The translations under genes and the position numbers were made by a program. Shown in pieces: positions 41,096 through 48,489 of a stretch of DNA of 64,000 nt. The notes under the pieces are model-generated. The model had not been told where the DNA came from. It worked only from the letters and a program-made list of their open reading frames with translations, and ran no database searches. This DNA is from Planctomycetota bacterium (GTDB lineage Bacteria; Planctomycetota; Phycisphaerae; Phycisphaerales; UBA1924), in assembly GCA_024280755.1 (NCBI GenBank), contig JAJRPN010000030.1:1-64000 (forward strand). The letters run 5' to 3'. Numbering within the stretch: the first letter of the stretch is position 1; every line of letters starts with the position of its first letter.

Positions 41096-42190
41096 ATGGC
41101 TCTCGAAGCGATTGATCCGAATCTCAAATCTAAGCTCGACGAGTTGCGCGATCAGTTCGACGCGTTGTCACACAAACTCGAAGATCCAGAGGTGCTCGCG
41201 GATCACAAGCAAATCTCGGCTTTATCCATCAAACGGGCAGCACTCGCCCCGGTCGTAGATGGGTACACCAAGTATTGTGATCTGAGAGATGAAGCCACCG
41301 ATCTTCGTGATGCAGCCTCTGGTGATGACCAAGAACTCGCCGAGATGGCCAAAGAAGAACTTCCGGATGTCGAAGCCCAGGCCGGTGCGATGATTGATCA
41401 CATCAAGCAAACACTCGTCACGACGGACGATCGGGCGATCGGATCGGTGATGCTCGAGATCCGTGCGGGCACCGGCGGCGACGAAGCCGCCCTCTGGGCA
41501 CGCGATCTATTGGCGGCATACACAAAGTACGCATCCGCAGTTGGTTGGAAGGTTGACGAGCTTGATATGGTCACCGATTCGGGATTCGGAGGCATCCGCC
41601 ACGCCGTCATCAACTTCCAAGGCGATGGCGTTTGGCAACAACTCTCCTTCGAAGCCGGGGTGCATTCGGTGAAGCGTGTCCCCGAAACAGAAACCCAAGG
41701 ACGCGTGCATACCAGCACCTGCACCGTCGCGGTGTTGCCCGAACCCGAAGCCGTCGAGGTCAATATCGACTGGGGCAATGATGTTGAAGAACACATCACC
41801 ACCGCCCAAGGGCCAGGCGGGCAGAATGTGAACAAGGTCGCCACCGCGGTTCATATGATCCACAAACCCACCGGCGTCGAAGTACGCATGCAAGAGACCA
41901 AGTCCCAGGCACAAAACCGCGAAAAAGCCAAGCGGCTTTTGACCGCACGGGTCTATGAGATCGAACGCCAGAAGATCGAAGCCGAGCGGACTGAAAGCCG
42001 GAACAGTCAAATTGGTTCCGGTGGGCGATCCGAGAAGATCCGGGTCTATCGCTATCAAGACAACATCGTCGCGGATCAGAGGCTCGATCAGAAATTCAAC
42101 AAGAACAAGATCCTCGAAGAGGCAGATCTTGGGCCTTTGTTTGACGCATTAATCGAACAAGAGACCGCCCGCAGGCTTGCCGAGTTGTAA
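41096..42190 (+). CDS. prfA: Peptide chain release factor 1
   Basis: The 364-residue factor releases proteins at UAA and UAG. The codon-recognition tripeptide is PET in VKRVPETETQGRVH (family PxT), and the catalytic GGQ lies in QGPGGQNVNKVATAV. The GGQ loop context differs from typical RF1 (SGAGGQHVN) and is nearer to rescue factors of the ArfB/PrfH type. The start at 41096 fits the family, whereas the frame from 40994 is only leader. The C-terminus NSQIGSGGRSEKIRVYRYQ and VADQRLDQKF is RF1-like but altered. Confidence 0.9.
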   Translation: MALEAIDPNLKSKLDELRDQFDALSHKLEDPEVLADHKQISALSIKRAALAPVVDGYTKYCDLRDEATDLRDAASGDDQELAEMAKEELPDVEAQAGAMIDHIKQTLVTTDDRAIGSVMLEIRAGTGGDEAALWARDLLAAYTKYASAVGWKVDELDMVTDSGFGGIRHAVINFQGDGVWQQLSFEAGVHSVKRVPETETQGRVHTSTCTVAVLPEPEAVEVNIDWGNDVEEHITTAQGPGGQNVNKVATAVHMIHKPTGVEVRMQETKSQAQNREKAKRLLTARVYEIERQKIEAERTESRNSQIGSGGRSEKIRVYRYQDNIVADQRLDQKFNKNKILEEADLGPLFDALIEQETARRLAEL

Positions 42191-42201
42191 GTTTGCTCAG
42201 G

Positions 42202-43044
42202 TTACGGACAGCCTGCGCTAAACACCGTTAGAAATGCAGAGACATCAAAGAAATTGAACTCCCCATCGTTGTTGATGTCGGCTGCTGCATCTTGGGCTGA
42301 AAATGCCGACAAAAATGCGGAGACATCAAAGAAGTTAAGATCACCATAGGGTTCGGCCAAATCAGCGAGTGAGCATGCGGCGTCAGAGATCAGGGTAAAA
42401 CGGAAGGTACCGATTCGAGGCGTGCCCGTAAAAGGGAAAATATCCGATATGTTTGTGATTGGCAAATGAGGTGTTACATCCGCATTTGCTGAGCCATAGT
42501 TGATCCCTGAATCTGTTCCAGAGTCGTAGGCATATACATCAAAAACAATATCTTGCGCCCAGACTCCATCTGGACGCATGTCGATGCCATGGACTCCTAC
42601 AAACCAGTCTGGGCTGGGCGCAATCATAGAAACAAGTGACATCATCGGGAAGTCTTTGTGCATCGTGAAGTCCCCAGTTCGAGTTCCAGGCGAACTCCCA
42701 ATCGAACCGAGCGATACCACTTGCTCTGCAAGTTCATTATTGATATGCGCCTGTATCTCATTGATGAGTACCGAGTTTGATCCGGTTTCTGCCATTCGTT
42801 CAATGCCAGGTGTTGCGATGCCTCCCGGCTCCCAAATTTGAACATCTGCGGTGTGATTCGCACCGATTACATTTGAGAAATGAGCGTTGTTTGGGAAGCT
42901 TGTAGGGTGTGTCTGTTGGCTCCACTCTGCAATAAACTCAAATGTATATTCTGCGGTATCTTGGGCTTGGGCTGAGGCACCGAACAAGGCTGCCAAACCG
43001 AAGGCCGAAATGATTGGGAGACGATGGGGAGGTGGGATGCGCAT
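42202..43044 (-). CDS. Exported spondin-N-domain protein with dockerin repeats
   Basis: The 280-residue protein starts with a signal peptide (MRIPPPHRLPIISAFGLAAL...ASAQAQ). Residues about 30-180 form a spondin_N domain: YTFEFIAEWSQQTHPTSFP, NAHFSNVIGANH, then WFVGVHGIDMRPDGVW. The C-terminus has two EF-hand-like motifs, GDLNFFDVSAFLSAFSA and ADINNDGEFNFFDVSAFLT. The spondin domain binds matrix components in animals; in bacteria its role is unknown. The protein is probably on the surface. Confidence 0.85.
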   Translation of the reverse strand: MRIPPPHRLPIISAFGLAALFGASAQAQDTAEYTFEFIAEWSQQTHPTSFPNNAHFSNVIGANHTADVQIWEPGGIATPGIERMAETGSNSVLINEIQAHINNELAEQVVSLGSIGSSPGTRTGDFTMHKDFPMMSLVSMIAPSPDWFVGVHGIDMRPDGVWAQDIVFDVYAYDSGTDSGINYGSANADVTPHLPITNISDIFPFTGTPRIGTFRFTLISDAACSLADLAEPYGDLNFFDVSAFLSAFSAQDAAADINNDGEFNFFDVSAFLTVFSAGCP

Positions 43045-43275
43045 GGTTTTGAGTTCCTTGTCAAGTTGGGGCCGTACTACAGGTACTCAACAAGTGGTAA
43101 ACGCCCGTTATTCCCGTATACTCAAATCTATCTCCATTGAGGCATTCATCAGCAGAGAACGATTCGCATTGAGTAGCGAGATCATCAGCCAATCCGGAGA
43201 GGTGGGGCTATAGTTAGGGGCCAAGTTGGCAACCACGAACAAACCGAATCCGAACAGCATACGAGACGAACCATT

Positions 43276-43662
43276 ATGGAACGATCTGAAATCTTTGACA
43301 AAATCCAAGAGATCCTCGTCGACGCATTGGCAGTTGATGATGACGAGGTGACCAACGAGGCCACCCTGATCGGCGATCTCGGTGCCGAGTCCATCGATAT
43401 CCTCGATATCTCCTTCAAACTCGAACAAGAGTTCGGGTTCAAAATCGAGCAGGGCGAACTCTTCCCCGAAGGCATCACCCAAGATCCTGATTATGTTGAA
43501 GATGGCAAGGTCACCGCCAAGGGTTTGGCATTGCTCAAAGAGCGTGTGCCTCACTTTAACTTCGCCGATCTCGAAGCAGATCCAGCCGTTGAGAATGTGA
43601 CCAAGATTTTCACCGTCGAAGCGCTCGTCACTTTCTGTGACCAGAAACTCCAAGCTGCCTAG
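43276..43662 (+). CDS. Acyl carrier protein
   Basis: This 128-residue protein is longer than AcpP (about 80). The phosphopantetheine site is Ser39 in LGAESIDILDISFKLEQEF (family D-S-L, here E-S-I). Helix I is KIQEILVDALAVDDDEV. The extra C-terminal 50 residues with ALVTFCDQKLQAA are characteristic of specialised carrier proteins. It is followed after 37 bases by a FabA/FabZ-like dehydratase. Together they may belong to a specialised lipid or polyketide pathway; the ketosynthase is not in the window. Confidence 0.87.
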   Translation: MERSEIFDKIQEILVDALAVDDDEVTNEATLIGDLGAESIDILDISFKLEQEFGFKIEQGELFPEGITQDPDYVEDGKVTAKGLALLKERVPHFNFADLEADPAVENVTKIFTVEALVTFCDQKLQAA

Positions 43663-43699
43663 CTCGACTTTGTCCGACCAACTTTGATGGGGACTCAAC

Positions 43700-44221
43700 A
43701 TGCGATGGATGTGGATTGATCGAATTGTCGAGTTGGTACCCAAAGAGCGCATGGTCGCGATCAAGCAAGTTTCGATGGCTGAAGAACATCTCCACGATCA
43801 CTTCCCGTCAACTGCGACGCGCAAAGCGATGCCGGTGATGCCGATGTCGCTCATCGTTGAAGGCATGGCCCAAACGGCGGGCGTGCTTGTTGGGCATGCT
43901 GAAGATTTCAAACAAAAAGTAGTCCTTGCCAAAGTTTCCAAAGCGAAGATCACGCGTGATGCAACCCCGGGTTGTACCCTGCGATACACCGCGACGATCG
44001 AACAGATGACACCTGCTGGGGCATCGACCAAAGGCATCGTCGAACTCATCGAGCCGTCAGCAACCGGCGAGGGCAAAGCAGAGGTTATCGGACAGATCGA
44101 CCTGCTATTTAGCCACCTCGACAACAACATGGGCGGCGTAGAATACCCAGAAGAGAACTTTGTCTTCAGCGAATCGTTCAAAACGCTGATGGAGACATCA
44201 GGGATTGAAGCGAATTTTTAA
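43700..44221 (+). CDS. FabZ/FabA-type hotdog dehydratase
   Basis: The 173-residue protein has the hotdog fold: the catalytic His in HLHDHFPS, the acidic helix residue in SLIVEGMAQTAGVLVGHA, and VVLAKVSKAKITRDATPG. Compared with canonical FabZ, the loop after the His (TATRKAMPVMPMS) is altered and the usual PG is missing. It dehydrates or recognises a carrier-bound 3-hydroxyacyl group. The preceding ACP is likely the partner. A canonical FabZ is encoded at 46928. Confidence 0.8.
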   Translation: MRWMWIDRIVELVPKERMVAIKQVSMAEEHLHDHFPSTATRKAMPVMPMSLIVEGMAQTAGVLVGHAEDFKQKVVLAKVSKAKITRDATPGCTLRYTATIEQMTPAGASTKGIVELIEPSATGEGKAEVIGQIDLLFSHLDNNMGGVEYPEENFVFSESFKTLMETSGIEANF

Positions 44222-44288
44222 GCATTTATTCAAAATGCCTGTATACTCAGAACAAGTAAGACGACTTTGAAATTATTGGAGAGTTGAG

Positions 44289-44861
44289 ATGCCAGTTCAC
44301 GCAAAAAAAATGCTCGGAATATCACTTGCTTGTGTGCTCATCGCGAGCCCGCTTTCAGGATGCGCCTCGTCACAAGAGATCGATCGCACGAAGCGTCGCC
44401 CACATACCGCGATGCGAGGGCACGCTCATAAAACCCTCATCCTCACCTACAACGAGGCCAACAATCTGGCCTACCGCTCCGATCGCTATGCCAAGGCATT
44501 GCGCGATGCGAGTACGATTGATCCAGACACACAACTGCGTGCAACCCAACTCGCAGCCGATCTTGCCAAGTTTACAGACGATGTTGAATGGTCATTGGCC
44601 AACAACCAACGCATAATCTGGCACCGCTCGGCGATGGACAGCTTCTGGGATCGGTTCCTCGCGCTCTATCCAGACGATGCAAACTATGCTGACGCACTCA
44701 CCAGCAAGCACATGCGCAAAGCCACGCCAAAGCTGAAGCTCAAGAACCAAGCCGAGTACGCAGATCTTCATGAGTACGAGCATCATGACGCGAACTGGAG
44801 TTCACTCTTCCATGTGACCGGGCGAGCCGTGTACGATCGCCAAGGCGAAAAAGAAGACTGA
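44289..44861 (+). CDS. Lipoprotein of unknown function
   Basis: The 190-residue protein has a lipoprotein signal MPVHAKKMLGISLACVLIAS with lipobox LSGC at about residues 23-26. The mature part is helical, with HAHKTLILTYNEANNLAYRS and LAKFTDDVEWSLANNQRII, and ends in charged residues. I recognise no domain. It is followed by a terminator hairpin and belongs to no clear operon. Confidence 0.7.
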   Translation: MPVHAKKMLGISLACVLIASPLSGCASSQEIDRTKRRPHTAMRGHAHKTLILTYNEANNLAYRSDRYAKALRDASTIDPDTQLRATQLAADLAKFTDDVEWSLANNQRIIWHRSAMDSFWDRFLALYPDDANYADALTSKHMRKATPKLKLKNQAEYADLHEYEHHDANWSSLFHVTGRAVYDRQGEKED

Positions 44862-44893
44862 GGACAAAGATAACCATTCGATAACTATTCAAG

Positions 44894-44918
44894 AGGCTTC
44901 CGATTGGGAGCCTTTTTT
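44894..44918 (+). terminator. Intrinsic terminator after the lipoprotein gene
   Basis: AGGCTTCC, loop GATT and GGGAGCCT form an eight-pair stem followed by TTTTTT. Confidence 0.8.
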
Positions 44919-44934
44919 ATGCGCTTGTGTTTCT

Positions 44935-45023
44935 GGGTGCCACGGCTTGACCCGAAGGGCAAGCCGTGCTCTTCCAAATGCCTCAAGACACGGCTTGCCG
45001 AAGACGGTCAAGCCGTGGCACCC
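44935..45023. repeat. Paired palindromic repeat, family C, copy 1
   Basis: The left arm begins GGGTGCCACGGCTTGACC and the inverted right arm ends in GGTCAAGCCGTGGCACCC, with internal complementary ACGGCTTGCC and GGCAAGCCGT. Each arm is about 39 bases with 11 bases between. Related pairs occur at 46846 and 47400. Confidence 0.9.
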
Positions 45024-45059
45024 GCTTCCAATCGGAAGCCTTTTTTACTTGAATCCTTT

Positions 45060-45087
45060 CGCCTCCCCCGGAAGCCCGGGGGAGGCG
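45060..45087. repeat. Palindromic repeat, family B, copy 2
   Basis: The sequence CGCCTCCCCCGGAAGC followed by CCGGGGGAGGCG is nearly the same palindrome as the outer arms of the large repeat at 27236. It sits just downstream of aroDE. Confidence 0.8.
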
Positions 45088-45095
45088 ATAAGAAA

Positions 45096-46805
45096 TCAGT
45101 TGCTCAGTTTTTTCCGCACCAGCCGATCAAACAACCCATCAGGCGCCGATGTCCCGGTCCAGATCTCAAACTGGGCCTCGGCTTGCTTGACGAACATCTG
45201 TACCCCATCAATCGTGCGATACCCACGCTCCTTCGCCGCCTTAAGCATCGGCGTCTCGATCGGGTTGTACACCGTATCAAAGAACACGGTCTCGGGTGCG
45301 AGGTTGCCCATGTCGGGGATGGGGATCGAAAGCCCCTCGGGGTCCGGGCCGTTGGTCATGCCGACGGGGGTGCAGTTGATGTAGAGGTCGAAAACCTGCT
45401 CTTTCGCGTCACTCTTTGAAATCGATTGAAGCGAGCCTTCCCATCCATCTCCCCTGTCCGTATTCAGTACTTCGACGAAACGCTCGGCCCGATCGGCTGT
45501 CCTGTTGTAAACAGAGACATGTGCACCGCCGCTCAGCGCAACCCATGCCGCCGCTCGCGCCGCACCGCCAGCACCAATGATGCATATGTGTCGGGATGAC
45601 AATCTATTGAGTGCATTTTCGAGAAGAGAGCGGATAGCCGAGGCGTCCGAGTTAATCACATACGAACCATCTGGGACCCAGTAAGTTTCGCTTATCTCGG
45701 TCCAATCTTGTTTGAATGTATTTGCAGCCCCGATCTTGATGACTTCCTCGCCAGCAGGAGTATCCAAGAAGTTGTTGTTGATGTATCGTGATGCACGCTC
45801 TTTGTGGGGAATCGTGATGCTCGCACCACAAAATCCGAATCTGCGCTCGTTATCAAGCAAAGTCGAAAGTGTAACGATGAAACTTGCATCACTGGCTTGT
45901 TCGTCGGTGGGGTCAGCCACTACAGGCATCGGCACATACACCCCGTCCCACCCGATCTTCTCAAACCCCGCATTATGAACCATCGGCGACATCGACTGCG
46001 TCACCGGCCAACCGATGATGCCGTATACTTTGGTGGTGGGGGTGATCGAGCGAAAACGATAGAGATTCAAGAGTTCATCAATCGTGATCTGACCCGGCGC
46101 GGTTGTCGATTCATCCCGCAGCGAGGCGAAGGTCAAGAACCCGCCAAACTTGGGCGCGAGGATTCGGCTCATCAATCCAAACTCACCCATCCCCAACGCA
46201 ATCGTCGGCTTCTGGCGATCGCCAAGAATTTCGAAAAGCTCAAGATTATCCCGAATCGACCGAGCCCGATACGCGATCTTGACCACGCTGCACGCGGGTT
46301 CGTCCTGCATCGCGATGATCTTGCGGGTGAGATCCGATGGTCGCCCCTCGAAATCATGCGATGACAAAATCAGCCGAGTGGTGACGGCCCGCACCTGCTT
46401 GGGATGGTTCACCGCGAGATTGATCTTCTGACGGATATTCTTCGATCGCGTATAGGTCGCAAGCTCGACATCAATATACGCCGGCGGCTTCTCAGCGGTG
46501 CCAAGTGCTTCAAACAAGGCAACGCGTTCGTCATCATCGCCATGATACTCGCCGCCCTCCCAGTGGGGGCGACAGGTCACAATACAAGGCAACGGCGAGA
46601 CTTCAACGAGATCCAAAATCCGATCAATACGATCATGCAGCTGCTCAACCGTGCCCTTTTCATCGTCGGAACGATCTTCAAAGAACACATCAACCCGGTA
46701 CTCAACCATGTCCGCGCCATGCTCGGCGGCCAGCGTCGCATCGCGGAGTGTTTCGGAATGATCCTCGACCATCAAAGGCACGCAGATTTGAGTTTTGTTG
46801 GTCAT
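45096..46805 (-). CDS. aroDE: Bifunctional 3-dehydroquinate dehydratase / shikimate dehydrogenase
   Basis: The 569-residue protein catalyses two consecutive steps of the shikimate pathway. The first about 240 residues are type I dehydroquinase: MVEYRVDVFFEDRSDDEKG, ILSSHDFEGRPS (catalytic His) and SVVKIAYRARSI (Schiff-base Lys). The rest is shikimate dehydrogenase: YGIIGWPVTQSMSPMVHNAGF, VTIPHKE-like ITIPHKERASRY, the NADP-binding ICIIGAGGAARAAAWVALSG and DLYINCTPVGMTNGP. This fusion occurs in plants and in planctomycetes and chlamydiae. Repeats flank both ends of the gene. Confidence 0.95.
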   Translation of the reverse strand: MTNKTQICVPLMVEDHSETLRDATLAAEHGADMVEYRVDVFFEDRSDDEKGTVEQLHDRIDRILDLVEVSPLPCIVTCRPHWEGGEYHGDDDERVALFEALGTAEKPPAYIDVELATYTRSKNIRQKINLAVNHPKQVRAVTTRLILSSHDFEGRPSDLTRKIIAMQDEPACSVVKIAYRARSIRDNLELFEILGDRQKPTIALGMGEFGLMSRILAPKFGGFLTFASLRDESTTAPGQITIDELLNLYRFRSITPTTKVYGIIGWPVTQSMSPMVHNAGFEKIGWDGVYVPMPVVADPTDEQASDASFIVTLSTLLDNERRFGFCGASITIPHKERASRYINNNFLDTPAGEEVIKIGAANTFKQDWTEISETYWVPDGSYVINSDASAIRSLLENALNRLSSRHICIIGAGGAARAAAWVALSGGAHVSVYNRTADRAERFVEVLNTDRGDGWEGSLQSISKSDAKEQVFDLYINCTPVGMTNGPDPEGLSIPIPDMGNLAPETVFFDTVYNPIETPMLKAAKERGYRTIDGVQMFVKQAEAQFEIWTGTSAPDGLFDRLVRKKLSN

Positions 46806-46845
46806 AGGGTTGATGATATTCGGTGTGAATCGAAAATGCTATCTT

Positions 46846-46943
46846 GGGTGCCACGCCTTGGCCGTCTTCGGCAAGGTGTGTCTTGAGCGGTGTGGATGCG
46901 AGTGAAGACACTGCTTGCCGAAGATGGTCAAGCAGTGGCACCC
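46846..46943. repeat. Paired palindromic repeat, family C, copy 2
   Basis: Left arm GGGTGCCACGCCTTGGCC with TCTTCGGCAAGG; inverted right arm ending GGTCAAGCAGTGGCACCC. The two arms have diverged from copy 1 in a compensated way (for example the two arms differ from each other by few bases). It lies between aroDE and fabZ and overlaps the 3' end of fabZ. Confidence 0.85.
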
Positions 46944-47371
46944 GCGTGGGTTGGGATATGGAGTGGGCGGAGGGTGATGCGCCCCGAGCAGGCGACGGGC
47001 AGATTATCCATGTCGGCGTCTGATTGTAGATCTGGTTCTAAGAGACGAACATCGCCTTTGAAATCGACCGAGCCGTCGTCGTTGTCTTTGTGCTTGGTCA
47101 TCGTCACGCGGATCGACGCGCCCGGGCGGACGAATGCGCCATATTTGAGTGCCCGCGCTTGGGTCAATACCCAAGGCAGCTCGGCGGTGTTGTCCGGGTC
47201 GAGGAACAGCCGACCCGCTTGGGTCATCGCTTCGAGCATCATCACCCCGGGCAGCACCGGAAAGCTGGGAAAATGATCCTGGAGGTATTCCTCAGCACTC
47301 GAAACATGCTTGAGGGTGATGATCTGGGTGTCGGTGCGTTCAAGCACGCGGTCGATGAGGTTGAAGTGCAT
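46928..47371 (-). CDS. fabZ: 3-hydroxyacyl-ACP dehydratase
   Basis: The 147-residue protein (from ATG 47371) dehydrates 3-hydroxyacyl-ACP in fatty acid synthesis. It has the FabZ hallmark YLQDHFPSFPVLPGVMMLEAMTQAG with catalytic His and Glu, and LTQARALKYGAFVRPG. This is the canonical FabZ; a more divergent paralogue is at 43700. The frame extends upstream to 47428 into family C repeat copy 3, which is not part of the gene. The last codons at the 3' end overlap copy 2 of the repeat. Confidence 0.9.
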   Translation of the reverse strand: MHFNLIDRVLERTDTQIITLKHVSSAEEYLQDHFPSFPVLPGVMMLEAMTQAGRLFLDPDNTAELPWVLTQARALKYGAFVRPGASIRVTMTKHKDNDDGSVDFKGDVRLLEPDLQSDADMDNLPVACSGRITLRPLHIPTHAGATA

Positions 47372-47399
47372 GGCTAAGGATAGGTCATTGATTCGATCC

Positions 47400-47492
47400 G
47401 GGTGCCACGGCTTGGCCGTCTTCGGCAAGCCGTGTCTTGGGGACGATAAAAGAGCATGGTTTGTCCGCTTCGCGGATCAAGCCATGGCACCC
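47400..47492. repeat. Paired palindromic repeat, family C, copy 3
   Basis: Left arm GGGTGCCACGGCTTGGCC and GTCTTCGGCAAGCCGTG; right arm CATGGTTTGTCCGC...CAAGCCATGGCACCC, more diverged than the left arm. It lies between the divergent fabZ and recO genes. Confidence 0.85.
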
Positions 47493-47525
47493 AGAATGAG
47501 ATTGCTCACAGTGCTATTGTTGTTC

Positions 47526-48317
47526 GTGCCAACGATTCAAGATCATGCTGTGTGTGTCCGCCATTGGGATTGGTCTGAGACCTCTCAGACGGTATCGCTG
47601 ATGACCCGTGAGTTTGGGATGATCCGGTGCATCGCCAAAGGCTCAAAGCGAGAGAAGTCGGCATTCTCGGGCGGGCTCGAGATCGCGACGATGGGGCATA
47701 TGGTTGCGATTGTCAAGCCCAACTCTGATCTGGCGATTTTGACGGCGTGGGATCTGGTTGAGCCGATGTATCTTATTCGCCAATCGCTCGAACGGTTCCA
47801 CGCGTGCATGTTCGCGATCGATCTCATCCCCCGGCTGATCAACGATCACGATCCGCATCCGTATATCTATGACGCACTGATCCAGACACTCAACGCAATC
47901 GCATCACCTGATTTGGGCGCAACTTCTCAAGGCATCCATGCCCAACTCGCATGGTATCAATGGCAGTTGCTCGAACAAACCGGCGCTCGCCCAGAGTTGA
48001 TGGCCGATGTCTACACCGGCGAAGAACTCGACGAGGATGCACAGGTTTTTGGATTTAGCCCGACGCTTGGTGGGCTGACACTTGATCCAATGCACATCGC
48101 AGACGATCGAGCTTCAGCGGCGTTATCGGACACATGGCGCGTACGCCGATCGACGGTTGATCTGTTGCGTCAACTCCGATCAGGTTCGGGAATGGGCGAG
48201 TTTGCCGCGGTTCCAGAGGACCATCTTGTGCGGTTAGGTGGTTTGCTCGCGTCGTATATCCGGTTTGTGATCGGCACCGATGTGCCTTCGAGTCGGCTGC
48301 TGTATCCGCAAATCTAG
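47526..48317 (+). CDS. recO: DNA repair protein RecO
   Basis: RecO loads RecA on SSB-covered gaps with RecR. The N-terminal OB fold is seen in DHAVCVRHWDWSETSQTVSL followed by MTREFGMIRCIAKGSKREKS. The helical C-terminal domain has LPLIRQSLERF-like LIRQSLERFHACMFAIDLIP. The four Cys zinc site of some RecO proteins is absent. The GTG at 47526 is chosen because the family starts directly before this fold; the frame extends further up but only through a palindromic repeat. ATG 47496 is an alternative. Length 263. Confidence 0.82.
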   Translation: MPTIQDHAVCVRHWDWSETSQTVSLMTREFGMIRCIAKGSKREKSAFSGGLEIATMGHMVAIVKPNSDLAILTAWDLVEPMYLIRQSLERFHACMFAIDLIPRLINDHDPHPYIYDALIQTLNAIASPDLGATSQGIHAQLAWYQWQLLEQTGARPELMADVYTGEELDEDAQVFGFSPTLGGLTLDPMHIADDRASAALSDTWRVRRSTVDLLRQLRSGSGMGEFAAVPEDHLVRLGGLLASYIRFVIGTDVPSSRLLYPQI

Positions 48318-48489
48318 GGAAATTCAATCGCCTTGGTAGATCGTGCTTCTAGGGCAGATTGCCTAGAAAACAGTTGTGTAATGGTTCTCATCCGGGTGAA
48401 TCCCCTGTGGTTTATGGTCGATAGAGACCAAGAGGGACGACTTGCGACGGATCGCCGGTTGACATAGAAAACTTAAGAAGTCGACGCAG

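Noticed and set aside
47310-47525. Upstream part of the recO frame
   Set aside because: It runs through the fabZ start and family C repeat copy 3 in another frame. RecO homology begins only at 47526.
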